Shown: positions 1 through 5,339 of the stretch, piece after piece
Numbering within the stretch: position 1 is the stretch's first letter
How the letters are laid out: each line of letters begins with the position of its first letter
Assembly (NCBI GenBank): GCA_902468045.1
Contig: CABQXG010000110.1
Span: 1-5,466, forward strand
DNA from: an uncultured Collinsella sp.
GTDB taxonomy: Bacteria; Actinomycetota; Coriobacteriia; Coriobacteriales; Coriobacteriaceae
DNA: 5,466 nucleotides
Reading direction: 5' to 3'
Made by a program: the position numbers and the translations under genes
The notes under the pieces: generated by a model
What the model was told of the DNA's origin: nothing
Database searches by the model: none
Seen by the model: only the letters and a program-made list of their open reading frames with translations

Positions 1-57
1 CAGAACTCGGCGAACGGCACGTGGTCAAAGGTGGATTTAAAGGCCTGTCCCAAAAAT

Positions 58-588
58 CTACTTGAGGAGGAAGTCGGGGAGGGGAATGGTGCGGGCCTCG
101 CGCTGCTTGGGGTCGGCGATATGGTCGGCAGGATAGCCGCAGACGAGCATGTGATAGGGATAGATGCCCTCGGGCAGGCTGAACTGCTCACAGGCCACCT
201 CGGGCTTAAAATGGCACACCCAGCACGTACCCAGGCCCTGCTCCTCGGCCTCCATCATCATCTGGTCGCAAACGATCGAGGTGTCGATGGCACTGGAGTC
301 CATCTGGTCATACGGGCGCACCCAAGCATCGTCGGTAACGCTGCAAATAAGAAAGATAAGCGGAGCCCCAAAGATAGACCCATCACGAGCAAATCGAGGC
401 TGACAAGCAGCAGCCTTCTTCAGAAGCTCAGGCGTATCCAACACCATCACACGGCTTGGATGATTATTGCAAGCAGAAGGAGCAATGCGCCCAGCCTCAA
501 CAATGGCATCCACCACAGCCTGCACCACAGGACGGTCCTCAAACAAACGACAAGAATACCGAGACCGAGCCAGATCAATATACGACAT
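58..588 (-). CDS. Nitroreductase-family flavoprotein
   Basis: A 176-residue protein of the FMN-dependent nitroreductase family, cytosolic NAD(P)H oxidoreductases that are normally homodimers. Seen: an N-terminal RSRYSCR segment (residues 8-14) matching the family's R-S-x-R FMN phosphate-binding motif, APSACNNHP (36-44) matching the second flavin-contacting segment, GLGTCWVCHF (118-127) matching the typical glycine-rich GLGT/S-C-W stretch, and a late GYP (151-153). The length is that of the short, single-domain members. I chose the ATG at 588 because GGAGGG lies 5 bases upstream; the open frame continues upstream to a TTG at 765, but that extension is a hydrophobic, Trp/Leu-rich string with no ribosome site. 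The substrate cannot be told from sequence. It follows the phosphate genes on the same strand but is separated from them by about 290 bases holding a palindrome and a repeat tract, so it probably has its own transcript. Confidence 0.9.
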   Translation of the reverse strand: MSYIDLARSRYSCRLFEDRPVVQAVVDAIVEAGRIAPSACNNHPSRVMVLDTPELLKKAAACQPRFARDGSIFGAPLIFLICSVTDDAWVRPYDQMDSSAIDTSIVCDQMMMEAEEQGLGTCWVCHFKPEVACEQFSLPEGIYPYHMLVCGYPADHIADPKQREARTIPLPDFLLK

Positions 589-593
589 ACAAG

Positions 594-599
594 CCCTCC
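594..599 (-). promoter_or_regulatory. Ribosome binding site deciding the nitroreductase start
   Basis: On the minus strand GGAGGG stands 5 bases before the ATG at 588. It supports this start over the upstream in-frame TTG at 765. Confidence 0.75.
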
Positions 600-621
600 A
601 ACAATTAAAAATCAAACAAAC

Positions 622-759
622 CCAAAGTAACCCAAAGAGTATCCAAAGAGTAAGCAAAGCAGCAATCAGCCAAACGCTCATCAAGGGCCAAAGTGTCCGA
701 ACGGGTACCAAAGGTCCCTTCAGCCAAACCCCCCATTGCGCTAAAACTATCAGCCAAAG
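622..759 (-). repeat. Degenerate CTTTGG / TTTGGCTGA repeat tract in the nitroreductase leader
   Basis: Read on the minus strand, CTTTGG or a one-base variant occurs nine times. Plus-strand copies of CCAAAG or variants start at 622, 632, 643, 654, 670, 688, 708, 724 and 754. The first four are spaced 10-11 bases, close to one helical turn; the rest are 16-30 bases apart. Three copies extend to TTTGGCTGA (plus-strand 666-674, 720-728, 750-758). The tract is AT-richer than the rest of the window and strongly skewed, with A and C on the plus strand and T and G on the transcribed minus strand. It lies between the palindrome at 779-862 and the nitroreductase start. Function unknown: it could be a protein-binding array, a U/G-rich leader, or decayed low-complexity sequence. 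Confidence 0.55.
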
Positions 760-778
760 TTCCAATGGTGATACGTAA

Positions 779-862
779 GGCGAAGGGCCGACACCTGTTT
801 ACTATCGAACGACTCTGCTACGCAGCCGGAGTGAGAAAGCAAACAGGTGCCGGCCCTTCGCC
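779..862. repeat. 84-base near-perfect palindrome (hairpin), 22-base arms
   Basis: The left arm at 779-800 and the right arm at 841-862 are reverse complements over 22 bases with one mismatch (A at 791 against C at 850). The 40-base loop contains a smaller hairpin, CTGC-TAC-GCAG, framed by ACT/AGT. It lies 20 bases past the stop of the DUF47 gene, where a terminator would be expected, but neither strand has a T run after the arms, so it is not a standard intrinsic terminator. It may end or protect the 3' end of the phosphate transcript, or be a copy of a dispersed palindromic or miniature element. ACGTA occurs just outside both arms (773-777, 871-875), but at unequal distances, so I do not call it a target duplication. 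Confidence 0.7.
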
Positions 863-882
863 GCCGGGACACGTACCCCCAA

Positions 883-1506
883 TTAACTGTTCTTCATGAC
901 AATCGAATCCACAACATCGGCCACATTCTCACAGCAGTCAGCGCAGTACTCCAGGAAGGCGTAAACGTCACGCCAGGCGATAACCTCGAGCGGATCCTTG
1001 CCGTTGACATGCAGGTTGCGCATAGCGTTGATGTAGAGCTCGTCGGCCTCGGACTCGATCGTGTTGATCTGGATGACGAGTTCGCGCAGGGTCTTGGACT
1101 TGCGGTAGTTGGGCAGCTCGACCATCAGGTCCTTCATGGCGCGGCAGGCGTCGGTCACCTTGTGGGCGATCACGATGGCATCGGGATGGATGCTCTGGAT
1201 GTTGGTGAAGTAGACGCGCTGCACGACGCCTTCGATGCGGTCGAGCACGGTGTCGAGCGAGCAGCTCATCAGGTCTAGATCCTCGCGCTCAAGCGGGGTG
1301 ATAAAGGCGGTGAGCAAGGCGTCTTCGAGCTCGTGGTGCTTCTTGTCTGCCGCATGCTCAATCGCATGCATCTTATCGAGCATGTCGTGGATCTGCGCAG
1401 GGTCAAAGTTCTCAAAAATCTTGGTGAGCAGCTCTGCGGCCTGGACGGCTAGGTCGGCGCAGGCGACGTAGTTGTCAAAGTAGAACGAATCGGGTTTCTT
1501 TGCCAT
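883..1506 (-). CDS. DUF47/PhoU-like Pit accessory protein
   Basis: A 207-residue cytosolic, all-helical protein of the DUF47 (TIGR00153, PhoU-like) family, which is typically encoded next to PiT phosphate transporters and is thought to modulate them. Seen: the two-fold internal repeat typical of PhoU-like folds, with an acidic metal-binding style motif in each half, IEHAAD (49-54) and IESEAD (150-155); the family segment TPLEREDL (70-77) followed by DTVLDRIEG (85-93); and a C-terminal LEYCADCCENVADVVDSIVMK (185-205) that ends the domain in the usual way. Length is normal for the family. The ATG at 1506 is preceded by AAAGGA about 7 bases upstream. The gene follows the transporter by 66 bases on the same strand with no terminator between, so the two are very probably cotranscribed. 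The exact biochemical role is inferred from the family, not visible here. Confidence 0.92.
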   Translation of the reverse strand: MAKKPDSFYFDNYVACADLAVQAAELLTKIFENFDPAQIHDMLDKMHAIEHAADKKHHELEDALLTAFITPLEREDLDLMSCSLDTVLDRIEGVVQRVYFTNIQSIHPDAIVIAHKVTDACRAMKDLMVELPNYRKSKTLRELVIQINTIESEADELYINAMRNLHVNGKDPLEVIAWRDVYAFLEYCADCCENVADVVDSIVMKNS

Positions 1507-1572
1507 GGGTGGTCCTTTCGAGGTGAAGATGGGCGGGCGAGGTAATGCAGTCCGGATGGACGTTCGGTTTGA

Positions 1573-2622
1573 CTAGAGGAACATCATGAACAGCTTGGCC
1601 ATGACAAAGCTGATGAGTCCGCAGGCGGGGAAGGTGAAGAACCAGGTGAACATCATGTCCTTGACGACACCGAAGTTGATGGCCGAGAGGCGCTTGACGG
1701 CACCGACACCCATAATGGCGCAGGTTTTGATGTGCGTGGAGGACACGGGGATGCCGGTAAGGGTGGCAAGCAGCAGGTTCGCGGCGCCTGCGAGGTCGGC
1801 GGAGAAGCCCTGGTACTTTTCGAGCTTGACCATGCTCTGGCCGACGGACTTGATGATGCGCTCGCCGCCCACGCTGGTGCCGATACCCATAGTGGCCGAG
1901 CACAGCAGCATAATCCAGATGGGGATGCCTGCATCGCCGACGCTCGTCTGGCCGCTGGCAAAGGCCACGCCTAAAAAGAGCACGCCGATGAACTTCTGTC
2001 CATCCTGCGCGCCGTGCATAAAGCTCATGGCCGCAGCGCTCGCGATCTGAGCGTATTTAAAGAAGACATTGGCACGTCGCCTGTTGGCGGCGGCGAAAAG
2101 AATCGAGACGAGCTTGCACAGGACCCAGCCCATGACAAAGCCCAGGCCGATGGAGAGCGCCAGGCCGTAGATGACCTTCATCCACTCGTGGACGTTGACG
2201 CTGCTCGCGCCGCCGAGGGCGATAGCGGCACCGGTCAGGCCGGCGATAAGGCTGTGGCTTTGCGAGGTGGGGATACCAAAACGCGACGCTGTGGCGCCGT
2301 AGACGACGATGGAGAACAGCGCCGCGCAGAGGCACGCGAGCGCCATGGTGCTGTTTCCGCCAAAGTCGACGATATGCGAGATGGTATTGGCGACGCTCGC
2401 GTTAAAGTGCGTCATGATGAGCACACCGAGGAAGTTGAATGCGGCGCTCATGAGAATGGCGGCGCGGGCGGGCATGCAACGCGTAGTGACGCAGGTCGCG
2501 ATGGCGTTGGGCGCGTCGGTCCATCCATTGACGAAGATGGCGCCCAACGCGAGGATCACGGTGACGGCAAGGACTGGGTTCGACACAATTTGGCCGAGGA
2601 AGGTTGAGAACGTTACGTCCAT
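1573..2622 (-). CDS. pit: PiT-family inorganic phosphate transporter
   Basis: A 349-residue polytopic membrane protein of the PiT family (SLC20-like), which imports inorganic phosphate, often as a metal-phosphate complex, by cation symport. Seen: the duplicated family signature, first copy NGWTDAPNAIAT (32-43, equivalent to the GANDVANA motif) and second copy MHGAQDGQKFIG (202-213); each is followed by a matching GIP-x-S loop, GIPTSQSHSLIAGLTG (116-131) and TGIPVSSTHI (289-298). This inverted repeat is diagnostic. Hydrophobic segments fill most of the rest; a basic loop (NRRR, 180-183) and a more hydrophilic middle (253-272) separate the halves. The ATG at 2622 fits the family N terminus but has only a weak ribosome site (GAGAAAG); a far stronger one lies 55 bases upstream next to a mini-ORF. 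It leads an operon with the DUF47 gene. No convincing Pho box was found. Confidence 0.95.
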   Translation of the reverse strand: MDVTFSTFLGQIVSNPVLAVTVILALGAIFVNGWTDAPNAIATCVTTRCMPARAAILMSAAFNFLGVLIMTHFNASVANTISHIVDFGGNSTMALACLCAALFSIVVYGATASRFGIPTSQSHSLIAGLTGAAIALGGASSVNVHEWMKVIYGLALSIGLGFVMGWVLCKLVSILFAAANRRRANVFFKYAQIASAAAMSFMHGAQDGQKFIGVLFLGVAFASGQTSVGDAGIPIWIMLLCSATMGIGTSVGGERIIKSVGQSMVKLEKYQGFSADLAGAANLLLATLTGIPVSSTHIKTCAIMGVGAVKRLSAINFGVVKDMMFTWFFTFPACGLISFVMAKLFMMFL

Positions 2623-2652
2623 ATATGGGCTTTCTCGAAGTTTGCAGACACG

Positions 2653-2684
2653 TTACAAAAACATGATAAATCGTATCACCTCCT
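2653..2684 (-). promoter_or_regulatory. Strong Shine-Dalgarno plus minimal ORF in the pit leader
   Basis: On the minus strand AGGAGGTGAT (2684 down to 2675) is complementary over ten bases to the conserved 3' end of 16S rRNA. It is followed 14 bases after AGGAGG by ATG TTT TTG TAA (2664-2653), a Met-Phe-Leu-stop mini-ORF in the same frame as pit, whose ATG begins 42 bases after the mini-ORF ATG. The inverted repeat TGATA-N5-TATCA (2664-2678) lies between the Shine-Dalgarno core and that ATG and could shorten the effective spacing if folded, or act as an operator. A role in ribosome standby, reinitiation or leader control of pit is inference. Confidence 0.4.
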
Positions 2685-2835
2685 GTGGGTTTCTTTACCG
2701 AGTTCTGATGGGAGAAGTGAACTTTTTGGCACTAAAATTGAATATTAGCCCTGTTGACCGCGGGTGTTCTTTTTGCTAACACGCCATGCGGACACGTGCG
2801 ATTACTACGACACTCCAAAACCACAGTCTGTTCGC

Positions 2836-2865
2836 TTTACAACATGCAAACATGCGTTCGATAAT
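2836..2865 (+). promoter_or_regulatory. Sigma70-type promoter TTTACA-18-GATAAT
   Basis: The -35 TTTACA (2836-2841) and -10 GATAAT (2860-2865) each match the consensus at five of six positions, with an 18-base spacer. The expected transcription start is at about 2872-2873, which is the A of the ATG of the following gene or the base before it. This predicts a leaderless mRNA. Confidence 0.6.
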
Positions 2866-2872
2866 AGGAGGC

Positions 2873-3211
2873 ATGGAATATCGACAGACAGATGGCAAAA
2901 CTCGGCGCGTGCACAAGCAGTATGTGGACGTCGTGGCTCGCATCCTCGCGGGCGGACAGGTCGTGCCGGTCACTGTCTGCTGGGTCGACGGTCGTTGCTT
3001 TACGATTGACGAGATTGTCTCGACCACTGGGTTTGGCCTGACGGTTCACGGCATCCGTACGGCAACCTATAAGGTGCGTTTTGGCGGGCACGCGACCGAG
3101 TTGTATCTGGAGGACCAGACGCGCGAGCGGACGGACGGCTCGCAGGCGCACGTGATGCGTTGGTGGGTCTGGGCCTTTGATCGTACGCTCGAGGGCGAGC
3201 GCCGCAGGTAA
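2873..3211 (+). CDS. Conserved-looking hypothetical protein, 112 residues
   Basis: I do not recognise this protein firmly. After a short polar, basic N terminus (MEYRQTDGKTRRVHKQY), the sequence has alternating hydrophobic strands with turns: VVARILAGGQVVPVTVCWVDGR, FTIDEIVSTTG, ATYKVRFGGHATELYLEDQ and VMRWWVWAFD. The 'P-x-x-V-x-W-x-DGR-x-F-x-I-D-E-I' run followed by 'Y-x-V-R-x-G-G-x-x-x-x-L-Y-x-E' resembles small all-beta domains such as the DUF6504 type, but this is from memory and only suggestive. No signal peptide or membrane segment. The ATG at 2873 has AGGAGG only one base upstream, too close for normal initiation, but lies where transcription from the promoter at 2836-2865 should begin, so I favour leaderless translation. 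In-frame alternatives (ATG at 2786 or 2852, GTG at 2909) lack ribosome sites. The gene ends 80 bases before the next one. Confidence 0.75.
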   Translation: MEYRQTDGKTRRVHKQYVDVVARILAGGQVVPVTVCWVDGRCFTIDEIVSTTGFGLTVHGIRTATYKVRFGGHATELYLEDQTRERTDGSQAHVMRWWVWAFDRTLEGERRR

Positions 3212-3226
3212 GAGCGCGCGGCATTC

Positions 3227-3237
3227 GGGTACAATGG
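3227..3237 (+). promoter_or_regulatory. Probable extended -10 element GGGTACAATGG
   Basis: TACAAT (3230-3235) is a good -10 hexamer preceded by GGG; there is no clear -35. It lies 16 bases after the stop of the upstream gene and 54 bases before the ATG at 3292. A near copy, GGGTATCATGG, stands in the same position before the next gene (4070-4080). Confidence 0.45.
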
Positions 3238-3291
3238 CAGGAATCTTGTCGCCTACGGCGCTGTCGCGGCGCTTTTTGAAAGGACGAAATT

Positions 3292-3987
3292 ATGAACGAT
3301 ATCCAGGGCTATCAGAACGGCCCCATCGAGACCGGCGCAGGCCGTGCCAAGGAGATGTCGCCGCGTGCGTACAACCTTGTCATGTCTGCTCTGATCTTTT
3401 TGGGCTTTTGCGCCATGGGCGCCGGCGCCTACTTTACGAGCACCATGGCGTTTGCCCGCATGATGATGAGCGGCGCCGCCCTGCCGCTGGTCTTTGGCTC
3501 GTTTATTTCGACCATCGTCGGCATGGTCATGATGTCGGCCGCCGCCAGCAAGCAGTCCGTGGGCCTGTCCCTTGTGGGCTACGTAATCTTTGCGAGTACC
3601 TTTGGCCTGACCGCGTCGTTTGGCCTTGCCAACTACGACCTGCCCACCATCAACACTGCCTTTATCGCCACGGCCGCCATCACCTTTGTCTTTGGCGCCT
3701 TGGGCGTGACGTTCCCCAAGTTTTTCCAGCGCGTATATGGCATCGGTTTTGGCATTCTGCTCGCCACTATTCTGGTTGAGATCGTGCTGATGTTCATGGG
3801 CGTCTCGCAGACCATCACCGATCTGATCGTGATCGTGGTGTTCGCCGGCTTTATTGGCTACGACACCTATGTTGCCACGACGGCGCCGCCTACGCTGCCC
3901 AACGCCGTGCTCATGGCGTCCAATCTGTTCGTGGACATTATCAACGTGTTCCTGCGCATCCTGAACATCCTTGGCCGTCGCGACTAG
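3292..3987 (+). CDS. Bax inhibitor-1 / YccA-family membrane protein
   Basis: A 231-residue integral membrane protein of the BI-1 (UPF0005, TMBIM-like) family. Bacterial members such as YetJ are pH-sensitive cation/calcium leak channels in the cytoplasmic membrane; YccA of E. coli modulates the FtsH protease. Seen: a soluble N terminus of about 27 residues, then seven hydrophobic segments at about 28-50, 59-82, 90-113, 119-141, 147-170, 173-191 and 203-226, and the family's C-terminal signature IGYDTY (188-193) followed by NLFVDIINVFLRILNILGRRD (211-231). The two aspartates D191 and D215 are 24 residues apart, the same spacing as the pH-sensing Asp pair of YetJ (D171/D195), so the gating pair appears kept. 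The ATG at 3292 has AAAGGA about 7 bases upstream. Probably transcribed alone: promoter element before it and a terminator 43 bases after its stop. Confidence 0.92.
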   Translation: MNDIQGYQNGPIETGAGRAKEMSPRAYNLVMSALIFLGFCAMGAGAYFTSTMAFARMMMSGAALPLVFGSFISTIVGMVMMSAAASKQSVGLSLVGYVIFASTFGLTASFGLANYDLPTINTAFIATAAITFVFGALGVTFPKFFQRVYGIGFGILLATILVEIVLMFMGVSQTITDLIVIVVFAGFIGYDTYVATTAPPTLPNAVLMASNLFVDIINVFLRILNILGRRD

Positions 3988-4030
3988 TGGCGAATTGCGG
4001 CGGTGCTTGCCGTGCGTGTAAATCGATGCG

Positions 4031-4059
4031 AAAGGCGGTCCTTCGGGGCCGTCTTTTTT
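4031..4059 (+). terminator. Intrinsic terminator with UUCG tetraloop
   Basis: GGCGGTCC (4034-4041) pairs with GGGCCGTC (4046-4053), with two G-U wobbles, around a TTCG loop closed by C-G; six Ts follow (4054-4059). Three As before the stem can also pair with the first Ts. It ends the BI-1 transcript. The -10 element for the next gene begins only 10 bases later, so terminator and promoter are back to back. Confidence 0.88.
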
Positions 4060-4069
4060 GTGCGCGGCG

Positions 4070-4080
4070 GGGTATCATGG
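4070..4080 (+). promoter_or_regulatory. Probable extended -10 element GGGTATCATGG
   Basis: TATCAT (4073-4078) preceded by GGG, 45 bases before the ATG at 4126. It matches GGGTACAATGG (3227-3237) at nine of eleven positions. A -35 would fall in the terminator stem and T run just upstream, and none is recognisable. Confidence 0.4.
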
Positions 4081-4125
4081 ATGGGAAAAAGCCGATAGCG
4101 GCAGCGACAGGAAAGGTGGCCACGT

Positions 4126-5262
4126 ATGGCAGACGTCGACAACAGGAACCGTAACCGCAGGTCCAACCGAGCGGGTCAGCCCAATCCCAAGCGCGAGGCC
4201 CGTGCCAAGGCCGCCGAGCGTCACGTGGCAACTGTGTCCGAAGCGTGCGCCAAGGATATCGAGCGTTCGCTTGCCGGCGTGTGCGAGTTCGATGGTATGC
4301 CTGCCGGTTTTGTCGCGGCGATGAAGGCCAAGGTTCAGAGCGCTGTGGCCGCCGAAGAACAGGTTGCCGAGGACGTCGAGGGCGCGGAGGCTGCCGATGT
4401 CGAGGCAGCGCCCGAGACCGAGGCGGCGCCTGAGCCCGTCGAGGAGCCTGCCGAGGAAATCGCCGAAGCCGAGTCCGCGCCTGCCGCCGAGGAGCCCGCT
4501 CCGGTCCTGCCCGAGGTCACCGTGCTCGACGCCTCTGCCACGCAGGCCATTCTGGATAACGGCCGAGGCTATGCGCAGTTCTGCGACATGGCCGTGCTCG
4601 CCTTTGCCTCGTTCACCAACCCGGGCGGCGGCTACATCCAAGGCTATCTGGGCCAGGAGGCCACGCTGTGCGCCGATTCGTATCTGTACAACGTTCTCGA
4701 TAAGCAGCGTAAGTGGTACGGCGAGAACCGTCGCCGCAACATCAACTGCGAGCTTTACCGCAACCGTGCGCTGGTGGTGCCTGCGGTGCGCTTCGACCGC
4801 AACCACGTGCATGCGTATGCCGACGTGATCGTTGCCGCCGCGCCCACCGTTAAGCGCGCCCGCCAGGAGTATCGCGTGAGCGACGATGCTCTGCTGGATG
4901 CCCTGCGCGACCGCATTCGCTTTGTGCTTGCCATCTGCGACGAGCTGGGTCGCGAGAAGCTCGTGCTGGGTGCTTGGGGCTGCGACAACAACGGCTTTGA
5001 CGCCGAGGCCGTGGCCGAGCTCTTCCGCAAGGAGCTCGCATCGGGCGACTTTAAGGTCAAGCAGGTCTTTTTTGCCGTGCCCTCTACGCGCTGGGACGAA
5101 GATTTTGCCAAGTTCGAGCACGTGCTGGCAAACTTCCCCGAGCGCAACGAGGAGTCCTATGCCCAGGTTGCCGCTCGCGCTGCGGCTGCCCGCGCCGCCG
5201 AGCAGGCCCAGGCTGCCGCCGAGGACGATGAAGACGATGACGATTGGCGCAAGTACCTGTAA
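4126..5262 (+). CDS. Divergent TIGR02452/DUF2263 protein (bacterial PARG-like macrodomain fold)
   Basis: A 378-residue cytosolic protein of the TIGR02452/DUF2263 family, whose characterised members are bacterial-type poly(ADP-ribose) glycohydrolases. Seen: a basic N terminus (1-30); a helical part (30-72); an Ala/Glu/Pro-rich acidic linker (about 75-130); then the core, with VTVLDASATQAILDNG (131-146), VLAFASFTNPGGG (157-169), GQEATLCADSYLY (176-188), LVVPAVRF (216-223), VIVAAAP (234-240) and LVLGAWGC (279-286). These align block by block with the family pattern. Odd: the GGG-x7-QEE signature reads GGG-x7-QEA (177-179), so the second, catalytic Glu is Ala; the usual GCGxFxN loop reads GCDNNGF (285-291); and AAPN reads AAPT (238-241). 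Glycohydrolase activity is therefore doubtful, and it may bind ADP-ribose or a related ligand without cleaving it. The C terminus (about 344-378) is an Ala-rich helix with a DDEDDDDW tail. AAAGGTGG lies about 7 bases before the ATG. Family assignment is firm; function is open. Confidence 0.85.
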   Translation: MADVDNRNRNRRSNRAGQPNPKREARAKAAERHVATVSEACAKDIERSLAGVCEFDGMPAGFVAAMKAKVQSAVAAEEQVAEDVEGAEAADVEAAPETEAAPEPVEEPAEEIAEAESAPAAEEPAPVLPEVTVLDASATQAILDNGRGYAQFCDMAVLAFASFTNPGGGYIQGYLGQEATLCADSYLYNVLDKQRKWYGENRRRNINCELYRNRALVVPAVRFDRNHVHAYADVIVAAAPTVKRARQEYRVSDDALLDALRDRIRFVLAICDELGREKLVLGAWGCDNNGFDAEAVAELFRKELASGDFKVKQVFFAVPSTRWDEDFAKFEHVLANFPERNEESYAQVAARAAAARAAEQAQAAAEDDEDDDDWRKYL

Positions 5263-5287
5263 TCGGTATGTGCTGACAGATGGGTCG

Positions 5288-5320
5288 AGCCGGTGGGAGG
5301 GCTGCTCCCGTCGGCTTTTT
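5288..5320 (+). terminator. Intrinsic terminator after the PARG-like gene
   Basis: AGCCG (5288-5292) and GGGAG (5295-5299) pair with CTCCC (5305-5309) and CGGCT (5312-5316) around a five-base loop, with an internal GT/GT mismatch; five Ts follow from 5316. It lies 25 bases past the stop codon of the PARG-like gene and ends 19 bases before the next start codon, so it would also sit in the leader of that gene if transcription came from upstream. Confidence 0.8.
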
Positions 5321-5339
5321 ACTAGAGGAAGGGCTTACG

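Larger units (their letters stand above)
2623..2872. other. Divergent intergenic region, pit on one side, unknown gene on the other
   Basis: About 250 bases, AT-richer than the flanking genes, hold the start signals for both directions. For the plus strand I see a good promoter at 2836-2865 and a weaker one, TTGACC-17-TAACAC with TG before the -10 (2754-2782). For the minus strand the best -10-like hexamer is TAATAT (complement of ATATTA, 2742-2747), without a matching -35, so the pit promoter is not placed with confidence. A weak inverted repeat AGTTC/GAACT (2701-2705, 2719-2723) is also present. Confidence 0.5.

Noticed and set aside
1..62. Possible gene on the minus strand entering from the left edge (frame reading ...GQAFKSTFDHVPFAEF)
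   Set aside because: The frame is open to the edge and the string looks protein-like, but it has no ribosome site, only a TTG as start, and too little sequence to support a call.
589..765. Upstream extension of the nitroreductase frame from a TTG at 765
   Set aside because: The added 59 residues are Trp/Leu-rich and unlike any nitroreductase N terminus, the TTG has no ribosome site, and the ATG at 588 has a good one and the standard family start.
773..875. ACGTA repeats flanking the palindrome as a target-site duplication
   Set aside because: They are 1 base from the left arm but 8 bases from the right arm, and a five-base match is expected by chance.
847..1278. 143-codon plus-strand frame over the DUF47 gene
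   Set aside because: It is a shadow of the real minus-strand gene, which shows the family motifs and a ribosome site; the plus frame has none.
2701..2727. Pho-box-like GTTCA half site on the minus strand, upstream of pit
   Set aside because: Actinobacterial PhoP sites are direct repeats of about 11 bases; only one half site is visible, and the second candidate is an inverted GAACT, so regulation by PhoP is not supported.
4075..5121. 348-codon open frame on the minus strand opposite the PARG-like gene
   Set aside because: Its translation is a low-complexity Gly/Leu/His/Arg string with no recognisable domain, as expected antisense to a GC-rich coding sequence, whereas the plus frame matches a known family throughout.
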